Notes under the pieces: generated by a model
The model's input: only the letters and a program-made list of their open reading frames with translations
The model's database searches: none
Told to the model about the DNA's origin: nothing
Position numbers and translations under genes: made by a program
From: Oscillospiraceae bacterium
GTDB lineage: Bacteria > Bacillota > Clostridia > Oscillospirales > Oscillospiraceae
DNA length: 53,562 bases
NCBI GenBank assembly: GCA_018053145.1
Contig: JAGPMA010000010.1
Location: forward strand, 1-53,562
Direction of reading: 5' to 3'
Shown here: positions 41,465 to 51,752 of the stretch, in pieces
Numbering within the stretch: position 1 is the first letter of the stretch
How the letters are laid out: each line of letters opens with the position of its first letter

Positions 41465-41929
41465 TTGAAGCTATTGGTTTTTTCCGACTCTCATGGGCAA
41501 GCCGACAAAATGCTTGATGCAATAGCAAAGGGCTCTCCCGACATGATAATTCATCTTGGAGACGGCGGTAGGGATATTGACAAAATAAAAAAACAGTTTC
41601 CCAAAATCGCGCTTAAGGCGGTTCAGGGAAACTGTGATTTCGGCTCTGACTTGCCGGAAACAGAACTGTTTTCGGTTGGTGCCGTAAAGCTTTTTATAAC
41701 GCACGGGCATATATTCTCGGTTAAACGTACACTTTCGCCGCTGATTGATGAAGGCATTGCAAGGGGTGCAAACATAGTAATGTTCGGCCATACCCACGCT
41801 GCGATTTCTTCAATGGTGGGAGGTCTTTACATTCTTAACCCCGGTGCCTGCGGAGGGTTTTCGCCAAGTTGTGCGGAAGTCATTATCGACGGAAAAGGCG
41901 AAATTTTCTGCCGTATTCTCAGTCTCTAA
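41465..41929 (+). CDS. Metallophosphoesterase, YfcE/MJ0936 family
   Basis: A 154-aa phosphodiesterase with the calcineurin-type metal site: 'VFSDSHGQADK' (D..H), 'IIHLGDGGRDID', 'VQGNCDF', 'FITHGHIFSV', and 'VMFGHTHAA'. Start is TTG 41465 after SD AAGGAG. The substrate is unknown. Its 3' end overlaps the convergent membrane-protein gene by 11 bp. Confidence 0.92.
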   Translation: MKLLVFSDSHGQADKMLDAIAKGSPDMIIHLGDGGRDIDKIKKQFPKIALKAVQGNCDFGSDLPETELFSVGAVKLFITHGHIFSVKRTLSPLIDEGIARGANIVMFGHTHAAISSMVGGLYILNPGACGGFSPSCAEVIIDGKGEIFCRILSL

Positions 41930-42782
41930 CGTGAGCGTGGATTTTCTCTTTTTCCGCGCTCTTCTTTTTGCTCATTTCATCGAGCTCTTCTTCTGTGAGC
42001 ATCCGAGGGATGAAAGCACCGGCCATGTGTCCTTTCCCCTTTCCGCGTCCTTGTATGTAAAACGCGGCGATTATCGAAAACACAAGCGCTCCAACAAGAT
42101 TGACAAACATATCTTCAATCGTGTCATTAAGCCCTATATCCAGATAACCATCAACTTCAACTTGCGTCATTTCACCTTTCACCTCACCGAAAATGACGGT
42201 TTTGGTGATGTTATCAATCCTCAGCGGTGACCTGATTCCTATATTGTCCAGTTCCTCAGAGTTAATCGTGGTGATAATGCTGTCCTTTTGCATATCGGCT
42301 CCGAAATATTTGTCAGCAGAGAACTCTGTAAATTCCCAGAGCACTCCAATAGAAAGCGAAAAACAGAAAGCAACAAATGCGACAAAAAAAGGTGAAAGGC
42401 TGAAGTTAATTTTCGGGTGTTTATTAAAAACATCAATCAGCGCAACACCGATAGCACCCATTAGAAAGCCGTTTATCGTGTGGAGCATCAAATCCCACAC
42501 CTGAATTTTGTGATAGAACTCGCCGATTTCGCCCAATATTTCGCCTGCAAAAATAAACAGTAAAACAACAATTTCAAGCGCGGAAGGAAGCTCAATTTTG
42601 AGCCGCTTCTCAACGAAGGATGGAATCATGAACTCAATTAAAGCCAACGCACAGTACATTACTTGATCCCATCGGCTGAGGAGCATCGCACGTATCAAAA
42701 TTCCGATAACTAAGACACGCAGCACAATATAGACTATTGTTGTTACAGTTACCTTTTCTTTAGTGATTTCCTTAATCCGCAT
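41919..42782 (-). CDS. Polytopic membrane protein, YjdF/DUF2238-like
   Basis: A 287-aa protein with about seven spans. 'WDLMLHTINGFLMGAIGVAL' and 'IGVLWEFTEFSADKYFGADM' followed by 'LNDTIEDMFVNLVGAL' resemble the E. coli YjdF/DUF2238 family. ATG 42782 is used because GGGGG then has normal spacing. The acidic/basic cytosolic tail is 'MLTEEELDEMSKKKSAEKEK'. Function unknown. Confidence 0.72.
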   Translation of the reverse strand: MRIKEITKEKVTVTTIVYIVLRVLVIGILIRAMLLSRWDQVMYCALALIEFMIPSFVEKRLKIELPSALEIVVLLFIFAGEILGEIGEFYHKIQVWDLMLHTINGFLMGAIGVALIDVFNKHPKINFSLSPFFVAFVAFCFSLSIGVLWEFTEFSADKYFGADMQKDSIITTINSEELDNIGIRSPLRIDNITKTVIFGEVKGEMTQVEVDGYLDIGLNDTIEDMFVNLVGALVFSIIAAFYIQGRGKGKGHMAGAFIPRMLTEEELDEMSKKKSAEKEKIHAHVRD

Positions 42783-42850
42783 TCCCATCCCCCTTTCTTT
42801 CCTAATTCCGACTTTTAGGAAAGGTTACGCAAAATTTCGGTAATAATTAT

Positions 42851-44158
42851 TTACGCGGTTATATCTGTACCCGATGCAGGCTTTGTCGGCGAAGGCGACG
42901 GTGTCGGCGTTACAGATGGCGAGGGCGATGCATTTGCCGCTTTCTGCTTAAACACCACATAGATGGTGTGATCCTCCGAAACCTTTGTGAACGTATAGGT
43001 CGCAACAGCGCCTATGCTCGTTCCGTCAACCTTAACCTCAAATATTTCATAGCCTTCATCTGCAGTTATTGTAAAGGATTGATCCTCTCCGTCCTCGACA
43101 GTGACAGCACCCTTTGGGCTGATAGCTCCGCCCTTACCCGCCGTAACGGTTATCTCATATTCCGTGGTTTCAGGTCCTTTTGAAACTGTGACCGTAACCA
43201 AGTCGCCTTTCTGTAGCTTTGCGCCCTTCATCGGCAATTGAGAAATTATCTTGCCGACCTCCTCGTCGCTGAACGAGTCTTCGGCTTTAGTGATTCCCAG
43301 TCCCAGCTTATCAAGCACCTGACGGGCTTCATCATAGGTTTTTCCTGTCAGGGTCGGCACATCAACATACTCTGCAGCCGTTGTTGGCTGGGCACTTTGT
43401 CCCGACGAAATTACAAGTGTTACGGTGTCGCCCTCTTTGATTTTTTTGCCTTCTTTTATGCTCTGTTTAATAACAGTTCCTACAACTGCTTCGTCTTCTT
43501 GAAGCTCCGTTTTAACATCAAGCCCTAACGCCGTAAGAATTGTGGTTGCAGTTTCCTGCGTAAAGCCTACAACATCCTGCATTTTGCTGCTGTCGTCACC
43601 GCTTCCCGAAAAGTCGAACAAGCCGCCCATGATAGAAAGCACAAGCGTCAAAACAGCAAGCAGGGCGATTGCTGCAACACCCAACTGTTTCTTACGGAGA
43701 TTTTTTTCTTTGTTTTGTGGTGAGACATTGCCGCTTGAGATATTGCGAGAAAGCTCCGCCTTAGCCTCCGGACGTGTCGGGCGCGGCTGCACTGGGCTTT
43801 GCGTTGCAGGACGATGAACCGGCGCCGCAACGGGCTTCGCCTTTTCAATACCTTGAAGATTAATTGCCTGCGTCGTGTCTGGGTCGTCGATGTTTTTCCA
43901 AACGCGAGTGTTGAACAATTCATCGTTATCGGCATTAAGAATATCGCGTGCACTATGGTTTGCAGCACCACGAGCTTGGTTTGCTTCATTGTTCGCAAAT
44001 ATCTGTGTTTCGTCTATATCGGTATCGGTGCTCATCGCCCATTCAAGCTTTTTTTCTTCTTCTGAAGGCAATATGTAATACACGGCCCCGCATCTTGGGC
44101 ATTCTCCCAGAGCGGCGTCTATTTCAGCTCCACATTTTTTGCAGATTATTGTCCGCAT
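42851..44158 (-). CDS. Zinc-ribbon / PASTA / InlB-repeat-like membrane protein
   Basis: The 435-aa protein has a mixed architecture. Residues 1-35 form a zinc ribbon ('CKKCGAEIDAALGECPRCG'). A disordered cytosolic part leads to one span (~'QLGVAAIALLAVLTLVLSI'). Outside are two PASTA domains ('MQDVVGFTQETATTILTALG', 'VDVPTLTGKTYDEARQVLDK'), a divergent InlB-B-like repeat ('GGAISPKGAVTVEDGEDQSF') and a Ser/Pro/Thr tail. PASTA modules bind muropeptides in kinases and PBPs, but no kinase or transpeptidase is present here. ATG 44158 follows GGGAGG. Function unknown; I infer a wall sensor or scaffold. Confidence 0.88.
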   Translation of the reverse strand: MRTIICKKCGAEIDAALGECPRCGAVYYILPSEEEKKLEWAMSTDTDIDETQIFANNEANQARGAANHSARDILNADNDELFNTRVWKNIDDPDTTQAINLQGIEKAKPVAAPVHRPATQSPVQPRPTRPEAKAELSRNISSGNVSPQNKEKNLRKKQLGVAAIALLAVLTLVLSIMGGLFDFSGSGDDSSKMQDVVGFTQETATTILTALGLDVKTELQEDEAVVGTVIKQSIKEGKKIKEGDTVTLVISSGQSAQPTTAAEYVDVPTLTGKTYDEARQVLDKLGLGITKAEDSFSDEEVGKIISQLPMKGAKLQKGDLVTVTVSKGPETTEYEITVTAGKGGAISPKGAVTVEDGEDQSFTITADEGYEIFEVKVDGTSIGAVATYTFTKVSEDHTIYVVFKQKAANASPSPSVTPTPSPSPTKPASGTDITA

Positions 44159-44311
44159 AATTGTTCCCTCCCAATTTCTTTGCGTACGAAATTCCGGTTT
44201 ATTCGGATACGTCACGCGAAATCGTTGTAGTATGTATTTTAACACATACAATAATATTTTACAAACATCTATTATAATGCATCGATTTTTTCACTATACA
44301 ATTCCTCAATA

Positions 44312-44320
44312 TGTTATAAT
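44312..44320 (+). promoter_or_regulatory. Extended -10 promoter of the fabG-like gene
   Basis: TG-T-TATAAT (44312-44320), ~50 nt before the ATG; the -35 region is weak. Confidence 0.5.
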
Positions 44321-44374
44321 AGAAAAAGAGTTTTACACAGTCCCTGTAAATTAACAACTCACGGAGGAGCGGCT

Positions 44375-45079
44375 ATGAAAACAGCTCTTGTCACTGGCGC
44401 TTCAAGAGGAATCGGCGAAGCCATCGCCCGCGAACTATCCTCGGATGGTTTCAAAGTCTACATCAACTATAATAACAGCTTTGATAAGGCTATTGCTCTT
44501 GCCGACGAAATCGGAGGGCTTGCTATTAAAGCAGATGTTTCCGACCTTTCACAGGTTCGTTCGATGTTTGACGAAATCGGCGAGCTAAATGTTCTCGTTT
44601 GCAACGCCGGAATTTCGGAATACGGACTTTTTTCGGACACAAGCCCTGAAAAATGGCGTGATATCTTCGCTGTCAACGTCGATGGCATGTATAACTGCGT
44701 ACAATGCGCCCTGCATTCCATGATAAAAAGAAAAGGCGGCTCGATTATCATGCTGTCCTCCGTTTGGGGTGTTCACGGTGCCTCCTGTGAGGCAGCGTAT
44801 TCCGCGTCAAAAGCCGCGGTAATCGGGCTTACAAAGTCGCTGGCCAAGGAGCTTGGGCCTTCGGGTATACGAGTGAACTGCATTGCGCCAGGCGTAATTG
44901 AAACGGATATGATGTCAGGGTTTTCTCCGGAGGACAAGCAAGCTCTGCGAGAGCAAACTCCTCTCTGCAGGCTTGGAAAGCCCTCGGATGTGGCACAAAT
45001 GGCGGCATTTTTAGCTTCAGACAAGTCGGAGTTCATAACAGGTCAGGTTCTCGGAGTTGACGGTGGCTTTGCCCTTTAA
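44375..45079 (+). CDS. Short-chain dehydrogenase, FabG-like (3-oxoacyl-ACP reductase type)
   Basis: A 234-aa SDR: cofactor loop 'TGASRGIGEAIARELS', 'NVLVCNAGISEYG', catalytic Ser in 'IIMLSSVWG' and Tyr-Lys in 'YSASKAAVIGLTKSLA', then 'CIAPGVIETDM' and 'FITGQVLGVDGGF'. It is alone, not in a fatty-acid cluster, so it may be an alternative ketoreductase rather than the main FabG. SD GGAGGAG precedes the ATG. Confidence 0.9.
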   Translation: MKTALVTGASRGIGEAIARELSSDGFKVYINYNNSFDKAIALADEIGGLAIKADVSDLSQVRSMFDEIGELNVLVCNAGISEYGLFSDTSPEKWRDIFAVNVDGMYNCVQCALHSMIKRKGGSIIMLSSVWGVHGASCEAAYSASKAAVIGLTKSLAKELGPSGIRVNCIAPGVIETDMMSGFSPEDKQALREQTPLCRLGKPSDVAQMAAFLASDKSEFITGQVLGVDGGFAL

Positions 45080-45092
45080 AAATATATTTAAA

Positions 45093-45116
45093 AGGCGGTC
45101 ACTTGACCGCCTCTTT
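45093..45116. terminator. Terminator between the fabG-like and pyridoxal kinase genes
   Basis: AGGCGGTC pairs with GACCGCCT (loop ACTT), then CTTT. Confidence 0.85.
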
Positions 45117-45977
45117 CTATTCTCCGCACAGCTCGGATACTCGCTTGATATAGCGCGGCAGCGCAGCTTCAAAGTCTACACCGTTCCGACGGGGCGTTGC
45201 TCGCTTGACCGTACGCTCAATACTTTCACTGACAAGTGAGATTGCGGCGTCGACGGCATCCTTTAGATTTACTCCACGCAGTGTCAACGAGGCGAATGCC
45301 GACGCAAAAATATCCCCTGTACCGCAAAAAACGCCCTCTTTAGCCGGCCTTACGCAAAGGCATTTTTCACGGGTCTGAGTATTGACCGCATATACGCCGA
45401 CATTATCTTCATCAGGACGAACCCCCGTAATTGCGATTATTCCCTTGCACAGCTTTGACAAGCCGTCTATAAGACAATCCATATATTCCTGCTCATGCGG
45501 ACCTTCCTTATAGGGCAAATCGGTTAGAAGTGCGGCTTCTGTTATGTTTGGGGTGATGACATGCGCCTTTTCGCAAAGTCTGCGGAAAGCAAGGCACATA
45601 TCATATCCCAGATTGCTGTAATACCTGCCGTTGTCTGCCATTACGGGGTCAACGATAATTTTCGTGTCCTTTGAAGCGAGTATTTCGATTATCTCCTCTA
45701 GCATCTCCTCCTGCTTAGCTGAGGCAAGATAACCGGAGTAAATCCCGTCGAACTCAATCCCCTCAGCTTTCCAGTGCTTAGCAATCGGAAGCATTTCATC
45801 GGACAAATCCTTGAACGTATAGTCACTAAAGCCGCCCGTATGTGTTGAAAGCAACGCTGTCGGAAGGCAGGCGCACTCGACTCCGCTTGCCGATATAACG
45901 GGCAGCGCAACGGTGAGCGAGCATTTCCCAACGCCGGATAGGTCGTGTATCACCGCAATTCTTTTTTGTTTATCCAT
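45117..45977 (-). CDS. pdxY: Pyridoxal/pyridoxamine kinase
   Basis: A 286-aa ribokinase-like enzyme that phosphorylates B6 vitamers to make PLP. Features: 'VIHDLSGVGKCSLTVALPV', 'TALLSTHTGGF', 'KIIVDPVMADNGRYY', 'VITPNITEAALL' and the anion hole/base in 'GVFCGTGDIFASAFA'. Annotated in Clostridia as pyridoxamine kinase. It is monocistronic with its own promoter. Confidence 0.92.
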   Translation of the reverse strand: MDKQKRIAVIHDLSGVGKCSLTVALPVISASGVECACLPTALLSTHTGGFSDYTFKDLSDEMLPIAKHWKAEGIEFDGIYSGYLASAKQEEMLEEIIEILASKDTKIIVDPVMADNGRYYSNLGYDMCLAFRRLCEKAHVITPNITEAALLTDLPYKEGPHEQEYMDCLIDGLSKLCKGIIAITGVRPDEDNVGVYAVNTQTREKCLCVRPAKEGVFCGTGDIFASAFASLTLRGVNLKDAVDAAISLVSESIERTVKRATPRRNGVDFEAALPRYIKRVSELCGE

Positions 45978-46104
45978 ATCAAACCCTGTTCCTTCGGTTT
46001 ATATAACTGTGTTCAATTAGTTCGATGTTCAATAGCAAAAGGACAGCTACGAATGAGGAAGCCATTTCACTTGGAACTGTGAAGGGTTAAGCTTCATTTC
46101 CGAT

Positions 46105-46133
46105 ATTATACCACTGTACAAAGTTTTTTGCAG
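46105..46133 (-). promoter_or_regulatory. Sigma-A-like promoter of pdxY
   Basis: On the minus strand CTGCAA (46128-46133), 17-nt spacer, TATAAT (46105-46110) with upstream TG. Confidence 0.6.
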
Positions 46134-46151
46134 AAATATTTTAAGCGAGAA

Positions 46152-46184
46152 AAAAGGGCTTCTCAAAATTTGAGAAGCCCTTTT
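46152..46184. terminator. Terminator after the M23 gene
   Basis: AAAAGGGCTTCTCA pairs with TGAGAAGCCCTTTT around a short AT loop; A and T runs on both sides. Confidence 0.93.
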
Positions 46185-46199
46185 CGTAATTAAATTGTT

Positions 46200-46943
46200 T
46201 TATCTAGGCGGAAGATAGTCAGAAGGGTTCACGCTCTGCCCATCCAGCGTCATTTTAAAACAGAGGTGCGGGTTCTCCTTTGTTTCTCCCACCGCTGTTG
46301 TTCCGACAGCGCCTATTACCTCACCGGTCATAATGCTGTCGCCCTCGTAAACAGTTGGTACTGCCGCAAGATTGGAATAAATACTGCGCAAACCGCCGGC
46401 ATGTTCGATGACAACCGTCATGCCGCCCATATCATCCGTCTTAACGCTTTCGACCTGTCCCGCACAGGCGGAAATCACCTGAGTTCCAAGCGGTGCAGCA
46501 ATATCAATACCGTCATGCGTACGCCAATCGCCCAGCTTTTTGTTGTAGACAAGGGCTGTCACGGAATACGGTAAGTCGATTTCTCCGGCTAGCGGCCATA
46601 CATACTGTGCAGTAACGGCTGTTTCTGCCTGCTGCTCCGTCCATGAGCCGGTTTCCTCGTTTTCTGTCGCGTTTGAAAGACTTTCATTCGCAGCTTCCTC
46701 GGATTGCGGTTCCTCAACTACCTCGGGAGGCAGTGCCATTTCCGGATCCTCGTTCATTGGTTCCATAGCCTGCTCAATTCCACTGGTTTGCCCTGACAAA
46801 TCTTCTACATCGGTCTTATTTCCGGTAAACAGAAAATAGGCTGAGACGCCTATAACTGCCACACACAGGAAAAGGACTATGTAGAAGCCCTTGCCGCCGA
46901 AAAATGCTTCGAGAATTTCTCCAAAGCTCTTTTTGTCAGCCAT
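46200..46943 (-). CDS. M23-family LytM-domain protein, SpoIIQ-like
   Basis: A 247-aa protein with an N-terminal span (~19-39), an acidic Glu-rich linker and a LytM domain. Its layout matches clostridial SpoIIQ, which links forespore and mother cell membranes via SpoIIIAH. The HxxxD pair is kept (H143, D147 in 'RTHDGIDIAA'). The usual HxH is 'HLC' (H226, C228), so a zinc ligand is Cys instead of His. It could also be a general wall endopeptidase. It follows eno after a terminator. No spoIIID is nearby. Confidence 0.85.
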   Translation of the reverse strand: MADKKSFGEILEAFFGGKGFYIVLFLCVAVIGVSAYFLFTGNKTDVEDLSGQTSGIEQAMEPMNEDPEMALPPEVVEEPQSEEAANESLSNATENEETGSWTEQQAETAVTAQYVWPLAGEIDLPYSVTALVYNKKLGDWRTHDGIDIAAPLGTQVISACAGQVESVKTDDMGGMTVVIEHAGGLRSIYSNLAAVPTVYEGDSIMTGEVIGAVGTTAVGETKENPHLCFKMTLDGQSVNPSDYLPPR

Positions 46944-46965
46944 TTAATTTACCTCCTAATTATAA

Positions 46966-47009
46966 AAATGGTGTTTCTGCTTGTATTCTCACCAGCAAAA
47001 ACACCATTT
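46966..47009 (-). terminator. Terminator of the glycolytic operon after eno
   Basis: On the minus strand AAATGGTGTTT pairs with AAACACCATTT, extended by TGCT/AGCA pairing, followed by TTTATAAT. Confidence 0.85.
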
Positions 47010-47085
47010 ATACGTTTATTTAGTAAATTTTTCTAACTTAACCACTTTTCCGTTTAATTTGTTGCAAATCCGTTAGAAAACAGGC

Positions 47086-48484
<1,399 letters not shown>

Positions 48485-48492
48485 ACCTTATC

Positions 48493-49494
48493 CTATTTTT
48501 TCAAAGCCTCAGCAACCGCGACAGCAACTGCAACGGTAGCTCCGACCATGGGGTTGTTTCCCATGCCGAGGAAGCCCATCATTTCTACGTGCGCCGGAAC
48601 GGAGCTGGAGCCCGCGAACTGTGCATCCGAGTGCATTCTGCCCATTGTGTCCGTCATACCATAGGATGCAGGGCCTGCTGCCATATTATCCGGATGAAGC
48701 GTACGTCCGGTTCCGCCGCCGGAAGCGACTGAGAAATACTTTTTGCCCTGTTCGGAACATTCTTTCTTATAGGTTCCGGCAACTGGATGCTGGAATCTTG
48801 TAGGATTCGTAGAGTTACCCGTGATGGAGACATCCACTCCCTCCATGTGCATGATAGCAACGCCCTCGCGTACATCGTCAGTGCCAAAGCAGCGTACCTG
48901 AGCACGTTCTCCTTTGGAATACGCAAGCTCACGAACGACCTTAATATCACCGGTGTAGTAGTTAAACTCCGTCTGGACATAGGTGAAGCCATTGATACGG
49001 GAGATAATCTGCGCTGCGTCCTTGCCAAGCCCGTTGAGGATAACACGTAAGGGCTCCTTGCGTGCCTTGTTCGCGTTTTTGACAATTCCGATTGCGCCTT
49101 CGGCTGCCGCAAAGCTCTCATGTCCTGCGAGGAAAGCAAAGCACTTTGTTTCGTCGCGCAGAAGCATCGCCCCGAGATTACCATGTCCGAGTCCAACCTT
49201 GCGGTCTTCAGCTACGCTGCCGGGAATGCAGAAGCTCTGGAGTCCAACACCTATTGCCTCGGCTGCCTCTGCCGCTGTTTTTACATCCTTTTTGATGGCA
49301 ATTGCAGAGCCGACTATGTACGCCCAGCACGCGTTTTCAAACGCGATAGGCTGAATGGATTTCACGATATCATAAGGATTAATGCCAGCCTTATCGCAGA
49401 TTTCCTTCGCTTCTTCGACTGAGGCAATGCCATATTCGGTAAGTACGCCGTTAATTTTATCTATGCGGCGCTCATAGCTTTCAAATAATGCCAT
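48493..49494 (-). CDS. GGGtGRT-family protein
   Basis: A 333-aa protein with the name-giving motif GGGTGRT at residues 259-265 ('SVASGGGTGRTLHP'), and 'KCFAFLAGHESFAAAEGAIG', 'VILNGLGKDAAQIISRINGF', 'TGNSTNPTRFQHPVAG'. The family has, to my knowledge, no established function. It starts 12 nt after a NifU-like scaffold gene; the two occur together in many Clostridia, suggesting joint action in Fe-S or redox metabolism. Here they sit between gpmI and eno. No membrane span or signal peptide. Confidence 0.93.
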   Translation of the reverse strand: MALFESYERRIDKINGVLTEYGIASVEEAKEICDKAGINPYDIVKSIQPIAFENACWAYIVGSAIAIKKDVKTAAEAAEAIGVGLQSFCIPGSVAEDRKVGLGHGNLGAMLLRDETKCFAFLAGHESFAAAEGAIGIVKNANKARKEPLRVILNGLGKDAAQIISRINGFTYVQTEFNYYTGDIKVVRELAYSKGERAQVRCFGTDDVREGVAIMHMEGVDVSITGNSTNPTRFQHPVAGTYKKECSEQGKKYFSVASGGGTGRTLHPDNMAAGPASYGMTDTMGRMHSDAQFAGSSSVPAHVEMMGFLGMGNNPMVGATVAVAVAVAEALKK

Positions 49495-49506
49495 ATTCTC
49501 TTCTCC

Positions 49507-50199
49507 TTATTCGTGACGCGGGTCGATATACTTCGCAGCTTCGGAGAAGCGACCGTATGTACCCTTTGCCTTTTCAAGTGCCGTGTTCGCGTCCTCACCC
49601 TTTTTGATGGCATCCATCATTTTTCCTAGGCTAATGAACTCGTAACCGATTATCTCGTTGTTCTCATCGAGAGCAATTCGGTTTACATAACCTTCTGTAA
49701 GTTCGAGATAACGTGCACCCTTAGCCTTCGTGCCGTACATCGTTCCAACGCTGCTTCTCATGCCCTTGCCCAAATCCTCAAGCCCTGCGCCGATGGGCAG
49801 TCCGCCTTCGGAAAATGCGGTCTGGCTGCGTCCGTAAACAATCTGCAAAAATAGCTCGCGCATTGCTACGTTAATGGCGTCGCACACAAGGTCGGTGTTG
49901 AGGGCTTCGAGAATGGTCTTTCCCGGAAGAATTTCGGACGCCATAGCTGCTGAATGTGTCATGCCGGTGCAGCCAATGGTTTCCACCAAGGCTTCCTCAA
50001 TAATGCCATCCTTGACGTTTAGGGTAAGCTTGCAGCTGCCCTGCTGGGGTGCGCACCAGCCGATGCCGTGCGTAAGTCCGGATATATCCTTGATTTCCTT
50101 TGCCTGTACCCATTTGCCCTCTTCGGGTATGGGAGCAGGGCCGTGGTATGCACCCTTAGTCACCGGGCACATATGCTCTACTTCGGTTGAATAAATCAT
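49507..50199 (-). CDS. NifU/IscU-like iron-sulfur scaffold protein
   Basis: A 230-aa protein with a NifU-N-like core: 'GIGWCAPQQGSC' (C49, C56) and 'ETIGCTGMTHSAAMASEIL' (C77, matching the IscU GC.xxIASS element), plus C106 and C11. It is longer than IscU (~130 aa), with a distinct C-terminal half ('GTMYGTKAKGARYLELTEGY'). Presumably it holds or delivers an Fe-S cluster to the GGGtGRT partner encoded next to it. No iscS lies in the window. Confidence 0.9.
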   Translation of the reverse strand: MIYSTEVEHMCPVTKGAYHGPAPIPEEGKWVQAKEIKDISGLTHGIGWCAPQQGSCKLTLNVKDGIIEEALVETIGCTGMTHSAAMASEILPGKTILEALNTDLVCDAINVAMRELFLQIVYGRSQTAFSEGGLPIGAGLEDLGKGMRSSVGTMYGTKAKGARYLELTEGYVNRIALDENNEIIGYEFISLGKMMDAIKKGEDANTALEKAKGTYGRFSEAAKYIDPRHE

Positions 50200-50228
50200 A
50201 TAATAGCTCCTATCGGTAATAATTCGGT

Positions 50229-51752
50229 TTATTTGCTTTGAATCAAGCTCTCGCCTGTCATTTTTTCAGGTTTTCTGATTCCCATGAGTTCAAGCATCGT
50301 CGGGGCAATATCCGCAAGGCGTCCGCTTTTCAGCTCAACTTCCGCACCGCAGATGATAAGCGGAACGGGATTAGTGGTGTGTGCGGTATGCGGCCCTCCG
50401 TCGGGTTCGGCCATACAGTCAGCATTGCCGTGGTCGGCTGTAACGATGATTATTCCGCCCATGCTCGTAACTGCGCTCGCAATGCGTTCAACACAGGCAT
50501 CAACGGTTTCAACAGCCTTGATAGTTGCCGCCAAATCCCCCGTATGTCCGACCATGTCGCAATTGGCAAGGTTGCATATGACCACGTCGTATTTGCCGCT
50601 TTGGATTGCTTCGGCACATTTATCGGCCACTTCGTTTGCGCTCATTTCGGGAATCAGGTCGTAAGTCGGAAATTGCTTTGGCGAGGGAACAAGGATTCTG
50701 TCTTCTCCCTCATAGGTTTTTTCAACTCCGCCGTTAAAAAAGAAGGTTACATGAGCGTATTTCTCGGTTTCGGCAATTCGAAGCTGCGTGAGGTTTAGCT
50801 TGCTGATATACTCGCCGAAGGTGTCCTCAATTTCTTGGGGAGGATACGCAACGGGCAGCTTCTTGAGCTTCTCGTCGTAGCGCGCAGTACAGACATAGTG
50901 CAGCGGGAACAGCCCGTTTTTTCGCTCAAATCCGTCAAATTCCTCGCTTGTGAGCGCATAGGTAATCTCCCTTGCTCTGTCAGGACGGAAATTGATAAAA
51001 ATCACGCTGTCTCCGGCTTTGATAACGCCCTCTCGGTTGCAGACTACCGGCTCGACAAATTCGTCGTTAATATTTTGGGCATAGCTGTTTTCAATCGCCG
51101 CGACAGGATCGGGGTTCTGTATGCCCTCGCCATAAACAAGCGCACTGTACCCTTTTTCCACTCTATCCCAACGGTTGTCCCTGTCCATGGCGAAGAATCT
51201 GCCCTGAACAGTGGCGACTTCGCCAATTCCAAGTTCGCGGCACTTTTCCACGCATTGACGCATATAGCCCGCTCCGGTGGTCGGTCCGACGTCACGACCG
51301 TCGAGAAAGGCATGGATATAAACCTTTGACACACCTCTTCTTTTTGCCATTTCTATGAGCGCAAATAGATGAGTAATGTGGCTGTGAACTCCGCCGTCCG
51401 AAAGCAGTCCCATCAGGTGAAGAGTTCCACTGTCTTTGACACAGGAAGCCATTGCGTCGGTAAAAACCTTGTTTTCAAAGAAAGTGCCGTCTTTAATTTG
51501 GCTGGATATCAGCGGAAGGATTTGGTAAACGACACGACCGGCTCCGATATTTGTGTGCCCAACCTCACTGTTGCCGATCTGTCCCTCGGGGAGGCCCACA
51601 TCAAGGCCTGAAGCCGACAAAGTGGTATTGGGGCATTCGGCAAACATTTTGTCAAGAACGGGCGTATACGCTCTGGAAACGGCGTTGTTTTCGCCGGGAG
51701 CGGCTAGCCCCAAGCCGTCCAAAATCAGGAGGGCTGTGGGTATTTTCTTCAT
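50229..51752 (-). CDS. gpmI: 2,3-bisphosphoglycerate-independent phosphoglycerate mutase
   Basis: Manganese-dependent mutase of 507 aa (3-PG to 2-PG). 'TALLILDGLGLAAPGENNAV', catalytic Ser in 'LPEGQIGNSEVGHTNIGAGR', 'HAFLDGRDVGPTTGAGY', 'INFRPDRAREITYAL', 'VTADHGNADCM' and 'AHTTNPVPLI'. Its ATG overlaps the tpiA stop (TAATG), so it is translationally coupled. Mn2+ enzymes of this type are common in spore formers. Confidence 0.97.
   Translation of the reverse strand: MKKIPTALLILDGLGLAAPGENNAVSRAYTPVLDKMFAECPNTTLSASGLDVGLPEGQIGNSEVGHTNIGAGRVVYQILPLISSQIKDGTFFENKVFTDAMASCVKDSGTLHLMGLLSDGGVHSHITHLFALIEMAKRRGVSKVYIHAFLDGRDVGPTTGAGYMRQCVEKCRELGIGEVATVQGRFFAMDRDNRWDRVEKGYSALVYGEGIQNPDPVAAIENSYAQNINDEFVEPVVCNREGVIKAGDSVIFINFRPDRAREITYALTSEEFDGFERKNGLFPLHYVCTARYDEKLKKLPVAYPPQEIEDTFGEYISKLNLTQLRIAETEKYAHVTFFFNGGVEKTYEGEDRILVPSPKQFPTYDLIPEMSANEVADKCAEAIQSGKYDVVICNLANCDMVGHTGDLAATIKAVETVDACVERIASAVTSMGGIIIVTADHGNADCMAEPDGGPHTAHTTNPVPLIICGAEVELKSGRLADIAPTMLELMGIRKPEKMTGESLIQSK

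Noticed and set aside
45978-46104. Short plus-strand ORF (about 21 codons) near 46027
   Set aside because: No SD, no repeat or homologue; chance ORF.
50238-50798. A 186-codon plus-strand open frame
   Set aside because: Antisense to gpmI; shadow frame.
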